From Treponema medium (lineage in GTDB: Bacteria > Spirochaetota > Spirochaetia > Treponematales > Treponemataceae), in contig NZ_CP031393.1 of assembly GCF_017161265.1 (NCBI RefSeq), positions 1 to 64,000 of the forward strand: a DNA stretch of 64,000 bases, in the 5' to 3' direction. Below the pieces are notes generated by a model. It did not search any database, was not told the DNA's origin, and saw only the letters and a program-made list of their open reading frames with translations. Made by a program: the position numbers and the translations under genes. Shown piece after piece: positions 32,845 to 42,584 of this stretch. Position 1 is the stretch's first letter, and each line of letters opens with the position of its first letter.

Positions 32845-34692
32845 CTATACCTTAAACTTACCGACTTCTGCAGACAGGCTTTCAATTGCTTCTTTATTTT
32901 GCTGCGTAATAGAGTTTACTTCCTGCACGGCATTATTTATCTGAACAGCTTCGTGTGCCATTACGCTCATATTATCGGTGATGGTTTTTGTCAGACTGTC
33001 AAGTTTCCGTATTTCGCCGGTAACCTGTGTTCCGTCTTTAAGCATCTGTTCCGATCCGTTTTTAACGTCCCATGTTACAGCTTTTATTTTTGAGATAGCA
33101 TTCAAGATTTCACGATTACCGTTTCCTTGTTCATCCATTGCTTTCATTAAATTAGTGCTCATTGTTTTTACATGTTCGGAAAGTTCAAAAATACTGGTAA
33201 ATTTTTCTTCCACGGTTTTTGATGACATAGATAAACTCGCAATTTCGGAACCAAGCATTTTCAATGTCATCGTAATAGTTTTACCTTGTACGGAAGATTC
33301 TTCCGCCAACTTCCGTATTTCGTCTGCAACCACTGCGAATCCCTTGCCGGCTTCTCCTGCGTGAGCAGCTTCGATTGCTGCATTCATTGCGAGAAGATTT
33401 GTTTGACTTGCAATATTTTGGATAACATTGCTGGCTTCTATCAATCCGCCTGATTCCTCAGCTATCTTTTTCGTCACCGCGTTGGAATTTACTATTGTTG
33501 TTTTTCCGTCCGCTGTTGCAGCAGCAAGCCGTTTGATTGCCTCATCGGTTTGTGCAAGTGTTTGCGTAATAGAAGCAATATTCGCCGTCATTTCTTCTAT
33601 CGACGATGAAGACTGAGCGACACTTTCCGCCTGTACTTCAATACTGGCATTCAGTTGTGTTATTGTGTTGATTATCTCTTCAACAGCTGCGGATGTTTCC
33701 GTAACACTTGCAGCCTGCGTGGCAGCCTGTTGCGTTATACCTTCGATATTGGTATGTATTTGATGGGCTGAATCCGCTGTTTGCGCAGTATTCACCGATA
33801 GTACCCCGATAGCCTCTTTCATCGCTCTCGTATTATTTTTTACACCGGTAAGTAAAGAGACCGTATTTTTATGAAACAGATTTAATCTCGTTCCTAAAAG
33901 TCCGAAAATATCACGGCGCTGTAATTCCAAATAATTCGGAGTAAAATCTCCAAGCGCTAGTTTATCGGTAAAAGAAACAATATTTTCAATTCCGTTATTA
34001 ATACCTTTATAAAGTGTATAGTTGATAAAAAGAGCTCCCAGCAATACCACGATAGATATCGGAATAATCGAATGTGTTACGGTCTCTATAATGGTCATTC
34101 CATTATAGAGACTCGCTAAAAATGGGGATATGCAGAGAAAAATGATACCTGCAAAAAGGAAAAAACCGACAAGCATACCGCGAGTTGTATACGACATAGA
34201 AATATGTTTTCTTTCAAGTGGTAAAAAATTTACATATTGTTCAAGCTGCTGAATCCAGATTACATAAAAAAAGAGAGCAACAAAAAACAGGCAACCTACC
34301 GATGTAAAAATTGCTGCAATAAACAGTATTGTCGAATTCACCCCTATCCATAACAGTGATACAACCGGAGTTACAGTCGCTAATATAATCGGAACCCCGA
34401 TACTGAGTTTTGAATATACATTCAACGCTCTATTCGCCTTATTTATACCATCTTTTTCCGTCTGCCAGTTGAGGACAATATTCATAGACCTTTTATAAAG
34501 AACAATAGGAAAAACAATTGTAATACAGGCGGTCAACAATGTAGAAGGTGCTATTAAAATTTCAAAGAGCGCATCTGTCGGAAGAATCCTTGTATACCAT
34601 GCATCTAAAAAAATAAAAATAAAAACACCGGTGTATATTAAAAAATTCAATACAAAAATAGCTTTCGGCGGTTTTGAAACTACAGTAGTCAT
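32845..34692 (-). CDS. Methyl-accepting chemotaxis protein (multi-helix sensor)
   Basis: Chemoreceptor of 615 residues. Instead of two helices and a periplasmic domain it has about six membrane helices in the first 230 residues, with no large sensory loop. A HAMP-like linker follows ([20 protein letters not shown]). The signalling hairpin tip is standard ([41 protein letters not shown]) and the C-terminus ends AEVGKFKV, as in the other receptors here. It signals through CheA/CheW. GAGGAGATTGGCTT precedes the ATG. A membrane-sensing or energy-taxis role is inference. Confidence 0.92.
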   Translation of the reverse strand: MTTVVSKPPKAIFVLNFLIYTGVFIFIFLDAWYTRILPTDALFEILIAPSTLLTACITIVFPIVLYKRSMNIVLNWQTEKDGINKANRALNVYSKLSIGVPIILATVTPVVSLLWIGVNSTILFIAAIFTSVGCLFFVALFFYVIWIQQLEQYVNFLPLERKHISMSYTTRGMLVGFFLFAGIIFLCISPFLASLYNGMTIIETVTHSIIPISIVVLLGALFINYTLYKGINNGIENIVSFTDKLALGDFTPNYLELQRRDIFGLLGTRLNLFHKNTVSLLTGVKNNTRAMKEAIGVLSVNTAQTADSAHQIHTNIEGITQQAATQAASVTETSAAVEEIINTITQLNASIEVQAESVAQSSSSIEEMTANIASITQTLAQTDEAIKRLAAATADGKTTIVNSNAVTKKIAEESGGLIEASNVIQNIASQTNLLAMNAAIEAAHAGEAGKGFAVVADEIRKLAEESSVQGKTITMTLKMLGSEIASLSMSSKTVEEKFTSIFELSEHVKTMSTNLMKAMDEQGNGNREILNAISKIKAVTWDVKNGSEQMLKDGTQVTGEIRKLDSLTKTITDNMSVMAHEAVQINNAVQEVNSITQQNKEAIESLSAEVGKFKV

Positions 34693-34787
34693 AAGCCAAT
34701 CTCCTCTAGTTTATATACAGAATAATTTGCGCCATAATATAATTTATTGTTTACTCGGTCAAGAATTATCTATAAAAAGAACCAAGG

Positions 34788-35192
34788 TTACTGCTCATCC
34801 GACGAAGCATACAATTCAAAGTGAGTAACGGCATTTTCGCCTCTCGTAAAGGCCGGAATTGACACCATCACCGCATCTTCAAAAAGCGGAATGGTGATAG
34901 TACCGGTAACATCTTCTTGTCCATTAAAGAAGCTGACCTTTACATGATGGGTTTGCCCCCGCAGCATAATTTTATCACGGTCGCCTTTAAACATCTCGAT
35001 CGGCTTTTCTCCGTTAAACGAAATGGTACAACCGTCAATCGCTTTATATGCACCGTTCGGATCGCTATTGTTATCTATCAGTACGGTATGAGAGCGGCCG
35101 AATAAAAACATAAGCGCCATAATAAGAAAGTAAAAAACGACTAAGCCTATTTTAACCAGCCGCTGACCTTTTTTTGAACGTACCCGAATCAT
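34788..35192 (-). CDS. DUF6672-like small membrane-anchored protein of the ABC operon
   Basis: Protein of 134 residues with one N-terminal hydrophobic helix (LVVFYFLIMALMFLFG) and an exported beta-rich domain (SFNGEKPIEMFKGDRDKIMLRG). The start overlaps the permease stop (TAATG), so it is the last gene of the operon 40445-34788. This gene type accompanies DUF3798-type binding proteins in treponemes, in my recollection. A function in the transporter complex is an inference from position. Confidence 0.72.
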   Translation of the reverse strand: MIRVRSKKGQRLVKIGLVVFYFLIMALMFLFGRSHTVLIDNNSDPNGAYKAIDGCTISFNGEKPIEMFKGDRDKIMLRGQTHHVKVSFFNGQEDVTGTITIPLFEDAVMVSIPAFTRGENAVTHFELYASSDEQ

Positions 35193-36319
35193 TATGCCCT
35201 CCCGCTTTCGGCTCGCAGCGCAGCCCGCTGTTTTTCCGCATTCTTTTGATTACGCGCCGCGTGCATTACCAACGATAACGCAATCGCCGCATAGCCGGAA
35301 AACTGTCTAAAGTATTCACCGATCATCGCAGAATCAAAGAGGTGCTGTCCTGCCATCGGCGTAACGATATACAAAAAGTGCAGCAAAATAATACCGATAA
35401 AGACATTTTTAATACTTGCCTTATTTACCGAAGCGCCTCCGACAAGGATTGCTGCGGCGGCAAAAAATCCGGTTTGATCATGCGCGTTATAGGTGCTCAT
35501 GTTTCCCATATTCTGCAAGAAGATAATCTGCCCGATACAGGCAAGCACTGTAGAAATAACAATCGAAATAATCCGCGTCCGCTCAACCGCGATACCGGAG
35601 GCGAGTGCAACTGTTTGATTCTGCCCGATTGCCCGCATATCTTGTCCGAGCTTTGTCTTTCTAAACCACACGATAAAGAAACACAATGCAATAATAATCA
35701 GATACGAAAGGATCGGAATTTTAAACCCTGCAATCGTGAGCGGAATTGCCGTATCGAGCATCTGCCGTACGGGCGCCAACTCAAGCGTATTGCGCACTCC
35801 GTAGCCGCGGGAAAGCATAATCGCCTTATTGTGCATCGGAATAACCGACCCGAGGATGTACAGCACAAAGAACTGATAAATCCCGTTAAAGAAAAACCCG
35901 AGGATGTAGCTGGTAACCATTTCCCGCCCGCGGGCACGATTCAGTACCGAACCGGCGACAATCCCAAGCAAGATGGATATCGGCATTCCGATACAGGCTG
36001 CGAACACCAATCCATAGATACCGCCGATACTCCAGTCCATTGCAAAAATAAGGCCGATCTGCCCTGCCATCGCACCGAGCACCATCCCGAAGTTAATACC
36101 CATCCCTGCCATAATCGGCAAGATTAACGCGAACACCAAAAAGGAGTTTCTGCCGATCCGCGTTAAAATTTCGGCGATAATATGGTGCGCCGATAAGCCC
36201 GACACGGGAATGGCAAGGAACGAAATAACCAAAAATATGATGGATACCAAATTATCCAGAATAAAATCAACCGCGGAAAAATTTTCCCACTTCTTTTTAA
36301 GCATATTAGACGATACCAT
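35192..36319 (-). CDS. ABC sugar/nucleoside-type permease 2
   Basis: Inner-membrane permease, 375 residues, of the RbsC/YufPQ class (carbohydrate uptake 2 family), with about nine to ten helices. Class motif: GQNQTVALASGIAVERTRIISIVIST and ILVGGASVNKASIKNVFIGIILL. It pairs with the adjacent permease, the two starts and stops being three bases apart. The C-terminus is basic. Confidence 0.87.
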   Translation of the reverse strand: MVSSNMLKKKWENFSAVDFILDNLVSIIFLVISFLAIPVSGLSAHHIIAEILTRIGRNSFLVFALILPIMAGMGINFGMVLGAMAGQIGLIFAMDWSIGGIYGLVFAACIGMPISILLGIVAGSVLNRARGREMVTSYILGFFFNGIYQFFVLYILGSVIPMHNKAIMLSRGYGVRNTLELAPVRQMLDTAIPLTIAGFKIPILSYLIIIALCFFIVWFRKTKLGQDMRAIGQNQTVALASGIAVERTRIISIVISTVLACIGQIIFLQNMGNMSTYNAHDQTGFFAAAAILVGGASVNKASIKNVFIGIILLHFLYIVTPMAGQHLFDSAMIGEYFRQFSGYAAIALSLVMHAARNQKNAEKQRAALRAESGRA

Positions 36320-36322
36320 AAT

Positions 36323-37363
36323 CTACCTCGCCGCCTGCGTTTTCCGTGTCAGTGCATATAAGATCATACCGTTTGACAACACAATACGGATAACCTCCGA
36401 CATATCGGTTTGCAGTACACTGTTAATAACGGAGGGAGTCATTGTCAAAATACCTTGAAACAGAAATGTTCCCAGCATCACATTTAAAATCGAGGCTTTA
36501 TTGACCGATGCGCCTCCGATCAGAATAGCCGCTACCGCAGGGAACGCCATAAAAAGCGGCGCCTGATACAGCTGAATAAAGCCGAAACTTTGCTGATACA
36601 GCAAAATCCCGACGCCGCCGATAACGGTGGACAGCACCGTACTGATAATCCGCGCTCGGTCGATATTCACGCCGCTTGCCCGTGCAAATTCGGGATTTGA
36701 ACCGACCGCAGTCAATGCCGTTCCCGTCCGTGTCTTCATAAATACCTTCATAATAAAAAAGCAGATAAAGACAAAGAGAATAAGTCCGGTCGGAAACACG
36801 AAAGCGCCGATTTTAAACGCCCATAAATTGTTCAGTATTTTCAGCCAGTATCCTTCGAGCGTGATGGTCGTACGCAAACCTTTTCCCGCATAACCCCACA
36901 CCATCGTCGGATTGGTGTACGGCAACAGCAGCCATAAAATCGACATGAACATAACCGTTGCAAAGCCGACATACAAAGCGATGGTCATCTCTTCGCCTTT
37001 AATCAGATTCAAGAGTTTACCATAAGCATAGCCGATCACCGCACAGATCAATATCGTAAAAAACACGGCTGAAAAAAAGCCTGCCCATCCGACTAAGTTC
37101 AGTTCCATCGCGATTGTCGCGCCGAGCAGTCCGCCGATAACACCGAGCGATAGCCCAAAGTTAAGACCGCACCCTGCCTGCACCATCGGCACCATCGCAA
37201 GCACCAAGAGGGCATTCATCCCAAAGCGATTTATCGTATCCGACAGGGAAGCGCCGATACTGACATTGACAAAAGGAGCCGCAATAAAAAGCGATAATAG
37301 GAATAAGAAAATAATAATACGCGGCCAGCCGAACACCGCAAGTTGTTTTTTTAACTGTTCCAT
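36323..37363 (-). CDS. ABC sugar/nucleoside-type permease 1
   Basis: Second permease (346 residues), with the same class motif: GSNPEFARASGVNIDRARIISTVLST and ILIGGASVNKASILNVMLGTFLF. Start and previous stop abut (37363/37364). The two permeases differ, so a heterodimer is expected. Confidence 0.87.
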   Translation of the reverse strand: MEQLKKQLAVFGWPRIIIFLFLLSLFIAAPFVNVSIGASLSDTINRFGMNALLVLAMVPMVQAGCGLNFGLSLGVIGGLLGATIAMELNLVGWAGFFSAVFFTILICAVIGYAYGKLLNLIKGEEMTIALYVGFATVMFMSILWLLLPYTNPTMVWGYAGKGLRTTITLEGYWLKILNNLWAFKIGAFVFPTGLILFVFICFFIMKVFMKTRTGTALTAVGSNPEFARASGVNIDRARIISTVLSTVIGGVGILLYQQSFGFIQLYQAPLFMAFPAVAAILIGGASVNKASILNVMLGTFLFQGILTMTPSVINSVLQTDMSEVIRIVLSNGMILYALTRKTQAAR

Positions 37364-38944
37364 CTATTTTACTCCTGCCATATAAAGCGCAAACTCCGCC
37401 GGATCTTCGGAGGGCTGAAGTACATGAGCAACCTTGCCATGAAATACGACAGCGATACGGTCGCACACAGAGCGCAGCTCTTCAAGTTCGCTCGAGATCA
37501 TCACAACGGTAACGCCTTTTTCTTTATTTAATGTGCGAATTGCGTCCAACACCAGTGCCTTGGCGCCTACATCAATACCCCGCGTTGGCTCCGCGACAAA
37601 GAGCAAATCGGGTTCCAGACAGAAAGCTTTTGCCAAGCATATTTTTTGCTGATTGCCGCCGGAAAGCTCCCGCGCCTTTTGTTGGGAACCGGTACATTTA
37701 ATTTGCAGCATCTTGATATACTCGTCGGCAAGCGCTTTCATCGCCTTTTCATCGCGGATAGTGATTAACCCGCCCAGATATTTTTTTAAGTATTTATGTT
37801 TTGCCTGCATAGCGGTAAAGGCGATATTCCAGTCAAGGCTTTCGTCCAGCAAAAGCCCAACACCGCGCCGGTCTTCGGAAACAAAAGCAAGTCCTTCCGA
37901 AAGCACTTTGGCGGTTTTGGTAATATCGAGCGGTTGCCCCTTAAAGATAACCTCACCCCCTGCACGGAACAGCCCCATAATACCGTTGGGAATACCAATT
38001 TTTCCCTGTCCGGCCAAACCGCCGATGCCGAATATCTCTCCCTTTTTAACGGAGAAACTTGCGTCATCGACCAGCTCTCCCGGCATATCTACCCACAGGT
38101 GTTTTACTTCGAGGATGGTTTCGTTGAACTGCCGCGCCGTCCTTTCGGCTGTCTGCCCTTCGACCTTTCTTCCGACCATCGCTGCCGCAATAGCCTGAAT
38201 ATCCGTTTTTGCTGTTTCCGTGTCTTGGATTGAAACGCCGTCGCGCAATACGACAACACGGTCGCAAATTTCCATAACTTCGTGCAAGCGATGGGAAATA
38301 AAGATAATAGCGATGCCCTTCTCCGCCAACGCCTTGATGGATTTCAGTAGTACTTCCGCCTCCGATTCGGTGAGGACGGCGGTCGGTTCATCCAACACCA
38401 ACAGTCGCACATTATCACGGTCTATTTCGCGGGCAATTTCGGTAAACTGCTTGTGCCCAACCGGCATCTCGGAAATAAGCGTTTGTGCGCTGATAGAAAC
38501 ACCGAGTTGATTAAGCGTACTCTGAGCACGCTCGCGCATCGCTTTGCGGTTTAATGTCGTAAGCCGCCGTCCGAAGAGGTCGGAAATAATGCTTTCCTGT
38601 TCAAGTTCGCGGTTCAGCATAATATTTTCACCGGAAGAAAAGCCCGGAATCAGCGAAAACTCTTGATGCACCATTCCGACGCCCGCACCGAGGGCATCGA
38701 ACGGCGTTTTGAAAACAACTTCTTTCCCCTGTAGCCGAATCGTTCCGCCGTAGCCGCCCGTTTCGGCAATCACCGGCATACCGAACAAAATGCTCATCAA
38801 TGTCGTTTTTCCGGCTCCGTTTTCTCCTACCAGCCCGATCACTTCTCCCGCATGGACATCAAAACTCACCCCCTGCAAAACGGGCGTTCCTGAAAATTCC
38901 TTCGTAATATGATCGAGGGATAAGATAACTTCATCATTATTCAT
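37364..38944 (-). CDS. ABC sugar/nucleoside-type ATPase with two nucleotide-binding domains
   Basis: ATPase of 526 residues with duplicated domains, as in RbsA, MglA and YufO. First domain: Walker A GENGAGKTT at about 40-48, MPVGHKQFTEIAREI as a degenerate signature, LLVLDEPTAVLTESE as Walker B. The second domain has a changed Walker A (GLAGQGKIG), the intact signature LSGGNQQKICLAKAF and LLFVAEPTRGIDVGAK. This asymmetry is normal for the family. It drives import through the two permeases. Confidence 0.9.
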   Translation of the reverse strand: MNNDEVILSLDHITKEFSGTPVLQGVSFDVHAGEVIGLVGENGAGKTTLMSILFGMPVIAETGGYGGTIRLQGKEVVFKTPFDALGAGVGMVHQEFSLIPGFSSGENIMLNRELEQESIISDLFGRRLTTLNRKAMRERAQSTLNQLGVSISAQTLISEMPVGHKQFTEIAREIDRDNVRLLVLDEPTAVLTESEAEVLLKSIKALAEKGIAIIFISHRLHEVMEICDRVVVLRDGVSIQDTETAKTDIQAIAAAMVGRKVEGQTAERTARQFNETILEVKHLWVDMPGELVDDASFSVKKGEIFGIGGLAGQGKIGIPNGIMGLFRAGGEVIFKGQPLDITKTAKVLSEGLAFVSEDRRGVGLLLDESLDWNIAFTAMQAKHKYLKKYLGGLITIRDEKAMKALADEYIKMLQIKCTGSQQKARELSGGNQQKICLAKAFCLEPDLLFVAEPTRGIDVGAKALVLDAIRTLNKEKGVTVVMISSELEELRSVCDRIAVVFHGKVAHVLQPSEDPAEFALYMAGVK

Positions 38945-38999
38945 AAATTCCTACAATCCTTCACCATTAAACATTAAGCAAAAATTCAGCAAAAAAAAC

Positions 39000-39155
39000 G
39001 GGTACACCCGACCTATTCGATACCGAAGGTATCGAATAGGTCGTCGAGTTCAAAATCGTACAGACAGCACGATGCCTGAACATCGCATTTCAAGGTAACC
39101 TGTTCCAAAACTTCTGTTTAGGAACAGGTTTACTTCAAAACTTTCTATGTACCCG
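39000..39155. repeat. Hairpin repeat downstream of DUF3798-like gene
   Basis: Between the binding-protein gene and the ATPase gene. Contains a perfect 15-bp stem GACCTATTCGATACC with its complement (loop GAA) and an AACCTGTTCC/GGAACAGGTT pair. The same CCTGTTC/GGAACAGG words occur at 40467-40585 on the other side of the gene. The hairpins may lower expression of the ATPase and permease genes relative to the binding protein. Confidence 0.6.
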
Positions 39156-39188
39156 TTCTACTGAGGAGGCTTTTTTTAATTGTCTGTA

Positions 39189-40445
39189 TTATTTATTAAA
39201 TTTCATATTTAAGTACTTCTGTGGTACCTCTTGCTCGGTTGTCGATAGGAAGCCTTTCCCGAGAATATAGGTATCCATAAATACTAATGCTTGGTTCTTG
39301 GCGCGAACACCGGTATTTGCGTCTGTATAGTACGCGCTCTTCCACCGTGCATTGGGAGTAAAGACACCCAGCGCTTTCGATAGATCGGTAAGGCTGCCTT
39401 TCTCCGCTTCGCCATCGATAATGCGGCGAGCATATTCACCCAAACCGGCGCTGACCGTAAAGCCATAAGAGTACGCCCACGTACCGAACCGACCTGCACC
39501 GCCCTTGTCAATAACAGACTGCTCAACTTTCTTTAAGATAGCTGCAAAGTCACCCGCCTGTTCGGTAAGGTCGATACCGAGTGCGCCCGGATATCCCATT
39601 AACGGTGAAGGAAGGTCTGCTTCAACAAAGATGCCCCCATACTGTAACAGTTGTTTTAAAAGCGGTTCCGTATGCGCATCGTTTGTACAGAAAAATGCGG
39701 TTTCTTTGCCGTATTTTTCAATCCACTGAGGAACTTTTTCAAGGATAAACTGCTGTGCACCGGCAACACCGACATCGCTTGTCGGATCGGGGGCGGTTTC
39801 AAATACAAACTTTACCCCAACATCATTACATGTAGCTTCCATAATCTGGCGGCGGAGACCGAGTGTTTCATAAGACATATGCCGCGGAAAAGAAATATGC
39901 ACAAATGTCTTTGCACCGAGTTCTTTTGCAGCCCAAATAATCGTATAGCCACGGGACACGAAGTCATTGCTTATTGCCATATCAGCCGCAGCTTGAATAA
40001 CAAGCGGGTCTTCATGCGGTTCACCTGCAAACAATAATATGTCGGGGCGCTTTTCCCGAACGCGCTTAAACGCCTCCGCCGTACCCGGAATTCCCTGATT
40101 TACAATAATTGCCTTCATTAAGGGATCGTCTGCAAGAGCGGCAATCTGCGTGATGGTTGTTTCTTGCTGAGACATAAAATCATCAGGATAGGTGATATGC
40201 TGAATCATACCACCGGTTTTAGCGGAACCGTACATTTCAATCAATTTTTCTGCACCGCGAAGATCATCTTCCGATTGAGAAACGGTTCCCGTTGCAATAC
40301 CGATATGGTACGAGGCGGTTTTACCGTTAGACGCCGACTCTGTTTGTTCAGGTTTTGTTTCAGCCTTTTTACTACACCCTGCCACGAATACGATAAAGAG
40401 TGCTGCGGCCAATAAAACAAATACGGCTTGCATGTTTTTTTTCAT
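39189..40445 (-). CDS. DUF3798-type ABC substrate-binding lipoprotein
   Basis: Lipoprotein of 418 residues (signal to FVAGCSKK; ATG 40445 with AAGGGG before it, TTG 40451 not needed). It has the two-lobe shape of sugar-binding type 1 proteins: YHIGIATGTVSQSEDDLRGAEKLIEMYG, KAIIVNQGIPGTAEAF, IMEATCNDVGVKFVFETAPDP, FFCTNDAHTEPLLKQLLQYG. This is the DUF3798 family (from memory), which is not assigned a ligand. It is first in an operon with two permeases, an ATPase and a small anchored protein. Confidence 0.85.
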   Translation of the reverse strand: MKKNMQAVFVLLAAALFIVFVAGCSKKAETKPEQTESASNGKTASYHIGIATGTVSQSEDDLRGAEKLIEMYGSAKTGGMIQHITYPDDFMSQQETTITQIAALADDPLMKAIIVNQGIPGTAEAFKRVREKRPDILLFAGEPHEDPLVIQAAADMAISNDFVSRGYTIIWAAKELGAKTFVHISFPRHMSYETLGLRRQIMEATCNDVGVKFVFETAPDPTSDVGVAGAQQFILEKVPQWIEKYGKETAFFCTNDAHTEPLLKQLLQYGGIFVEADLPSPLMGYPGALGIDLTEQAGDFAAILKKVEQSVIDKGGAGRFGTWAYSYGFTVSAGLGEYARRIIDGEAEKGSLTDLSKALGVFTPNARWKSAYYTDANTGVRAKNQALVFMDTYILGKGFLSTTEQEVPQKYLNMKFNK

Positions 40446-40466
40446 ATTCAACCCCTTTTGATAGTA

Positions 40467-40585
40467 AACCTGTTCGGAAACTTCCGTTTCGGAACAGGCT
40501 ACTTTGAAATGCGATGTTCTAAATCGTACTATTTGTACGATTTAGAACTCGTCGACCTGTTCGACAATGCAGTTATTGAACAGGT
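40467..40585. repeat. Hairpin repeat upstream of DUF3798-like gene
   Basis: CCTGTTCGGAAACTTCCG...GGAACAGG, a perfect 12-bp stem TCTAAATCGTAC with its complement (loop TATTT), and GACCTGTTCGA...TTGAACAGGTC. It shares words with 39000-39155 in inverted order, so the binding-protein gene is bracketed by repeats. Confidence 0.6.
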
Positions 40586-40666
40586 CGAGTGTAAGGATAT
40601 CATAGAGCGATACCGCCTACATTCGGCAGCTTTTAAAATGTATATTAAAAAACAACCGTTGATTTG

Positions 40667-40756
40667 ATACTAAGTCCTTATATAAAAAATGTCAAGCATA
40701 AATATGCATAAATATGCAGAAAAATAGAGAAAATACTAAAAAAAACAGTATTTTTA
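40667..40756 (-). promoter_or_regulatory. Candidate promoter and operator of the DUF3798 operon
   Basis: Minus-strand TTGACA (40690-40695) and TAGTAT (40667-40672), 17-base spacer. Upstream are a tandem GCATAAATAT direct repeat (about 40696-40718) and an inverted repeat AAAATACT/AGTATTTT (about 40731-40756). These could bind a regulator; none is encoded nearby. Confidence 0.4.
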
Positions 40757-40863
40757 TGCAGAAACACTGTTTTACTAACAGAGTCTTTCATTCTGCAGGC
40801 GTATTAAAAAGCATCTAATGCGTTTACCTCACGTGTTCATTTCTGCTATACTTTGACGGCATT

Positions 40864-41727
40864 ATGAATATTCGATTAACTTCCGCACAAAAAGGGATCT
40901 TGTGTATTATTTGTTCAGCTTTCTTTTTTACTGTGATGAATTTATGTGCAAAGCTTTCCGGCGATTTACCGTCTATCCAAAAAGCGTTTTTTAGGAACAG
41001 CATTGCCTGTTGTACATCACTCTTTGTTTTAATAAAGAACCGTCAATTTGTGCTACCGCAAAAAAAGAATATTCCCTTCCTTATATTGCGGGCGGTATTG
41101 GGTACTGCTGGATTGGTTTCCAATTTTTATGCGGTCAGTCACTTAGCGCTTGCCGACGCTTCTATTTTGGCAAAGCTCGCGCCGTTTTTTACCATTTTTT
41201 TCTCATTTCTGTTTTTAAAAGAACACATACGATTGTCACGGCTCCTCGCAGCCGTCTGCGCATTTGCAGCAAGCCTTTTAATTATCAAACCAGCTTTTGC
41301 AGGATCAGGCCATATCTTTGCAGCCTCAGTGGCATGTTTCGGAGGTCTCTGTGCAGGCGGCGCGTACACCTGCGTGCGCTATTTGTTAACACATAAAGAA
41401 TCCGGTACGTTTGTAGTGTTCTTCTTTTCGGCTACTTCCATGCTGATATTATTGCCTTTTTTCCTCTATAGTTTTACGCCGATGAGCTTACAGCAGTTTT
41501 TCTGGCTGCTTGCCGCCGGAGCTGCGGGGGCAGGAGGACAATTTACCGTTACCGCTGCATACTCCTATGCACCGGCAAAAAACATCGCCGTTTTCGACTA
41601 TACGCAAATTCTCTTTGCCGCGGCATTCGGTTTTTTACTGTTCCACGAAATACCCGACCGTTACAGCATTGCCGGATATATCATTATCTGCACAATTGCA
41701 CTTATTCTATTTTTGAGAAAAGACTAA
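40864..41727 (+). CDS. EamA/DMT-family transporter
   Basis: Inner-membrane drug/metabolite-type exporter, 287 residues, ten hydrophobic helices arranged as two EamA repeats. The first holds FRNSIACCTSLFVL and FYAVSHLALADASILAKLAPFFTIFFSFLFLKEHI. The second holds FTVTAAYSYAPAKNIAVFDYTQILFAAAFGFLLFHEIPD. Substrate unknown. It ends exactly at the convergent phosphatase gene. Confidence 0.87.
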   Translation: MNIRLTSAQKGILCIICSAFFFTVMNLCAKLSGDLPSIQKAFFRNSIACCTSLFVLIKNRQFVLPQKKNIPFLILRAVLGTAGLVSNFYAVSHLALADASILAKLAPFFTIFFSFLFLKEHIRLSRLLAAVCAFAASLLIIKPAFAGSGHIFAASVACFGGLCAGGAYTCVRYLLTHKESGTFVVFFFSATSMLILLPFFLYSFTPMSLQQFFWLLAAGAAGAGGQFTVTAAYSYAPAKNIAVFDYTQILFAAAFGFLLFHEIPDRYSIAGYIIICTIALILFLRKD

Positions 41728-42396
41728 TTACCGGATTGCCGTTACAAGCGGCAACAGCTCCGACGGCTTTGCGATAATATGCATTGCACCGGCACCTTCC
41801 AATTCGGCACGGTCGCGGAACCCCCAGAGAACGCCGACGGTAGTCAACCCCGCGCTTTTTCCGGTCTGTATGTCTACGGCAGTGTCTCCGATGTAGAGGC
41901 ACTCCTGTTTTTGACGGTGTAAAAGGTCTAAAATCTCAAATACGGCGGCAGGATCCGGCTTGAGCGGAACGCCTTCCCGTTGACCGAAAACGGCGGAAAA
42001 AGTTCCCGCATCAAAAAAAGCTTTGATGATTTTTTGCGTAGTCGGCTGCGGCTTATTCGAAAGAACCGCTAATTGAATCCTCCGGCTACGCAGCGCTGTA
42101 ATCATATCGGCAACGCCATCATACAAGGTACACAGGTATAAAAAATCGGCATCATAAGCTGCATTGTAATCCTGTAAAATGTTATCTTCCAAGGCTGCAT
42201 CCGTAACGCCGTGATATGCCAATACCCTGTGAATAAGCGTTCGCGCCCCGTTTCCTGCAAAATACTTAAACTGTTCAACCGGCGCAGGCGGCAATCCGTG
42301 CTTTGCCGTTTCGGCGTTGACAAAATACGCGAGCGTCCGAACGGTATCGGTCAATGTTCCATCCAAATCAAAAATACAAGCCTTAATCATAATCAT
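41728..42396 (-). CDS. gph: HAD-family phosphatase, phosphoglycolate phosphatase-like
   Basis: Haloacid-dehalogenase hydrolase, 222 residues: motif I CIFDLDGTLTDT, motif II LAVLSNKPQ, motif III/IV KPDPAAVFEILDLL and YIGDTAVDIQTGKSAG. A C1-type helical cap with FKYFAGNGARTLIHRVL resembles Gph. Exact substrate is uncertain. ATG 42390 is an alternative start. It is convergent with the DMT gene, and no partner is evident. Confidence 0.83.
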   Translation of the reverse strand: MIMIKACIFDLDGTLTDTVRTLAYFVNAETAKHGLPPAPVEQFKYFAGNGARTLIHRVLAYHGVTDAALEDNILQDYNAAYDADFLYLCTLYDGVADMITALRSRRIQLAVLSNKPQPTTQKIIKAFFDAGTFSAVFGQREGVPLKPDPAAVFEILDLLHRQKQECLYIGDTAVDIQTGKSAGLTTVGVLWGFRDRAELEGAGAMHIIAKPSELLPLVTAIR

Positions 42397-42434
42397 AAGT
42401 ATACAAAATTGAGCGATAAAAGGGAATCATAGAC

Positions 42435-42468
42435 TTGACTTTTAAGGGGGGGGGGGGGGGGATATTAT
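42435..42468 (+). promoter_or_regulatory. Phase-variable promoter with 16-G spacer tract
   Basis: TTGACT (42435-42440) and TATTAT (42463-42468) are separated by 22 bases, of which 42446-42461 are 16 consecutive G. A 17-base spacer would need 11 G. Slippage of the tract would shift promoter strength for the lipoprotein gene at 42500. At 16 G it is predicted weak. Confidence 0.75.
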
Positions 42469-42584
42469 AGAAGAAAACTTGATTCTAAGGAGTATCATAA
42501 TGAAGAGTCGAAACATGTTACGAGGCATTTTCCTCCTACTTATTTTGGTGTCGGGATTAAGCGTTTTTCTTAGCTGTAAAGACC

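Noticed and set aside
35342-36127. Long frame (261 codons) opposite the ABC permease
   Set aside because: Antisense shadow of a well-supported membrane protein; very His/Asn-rich composition typical of such shadows.
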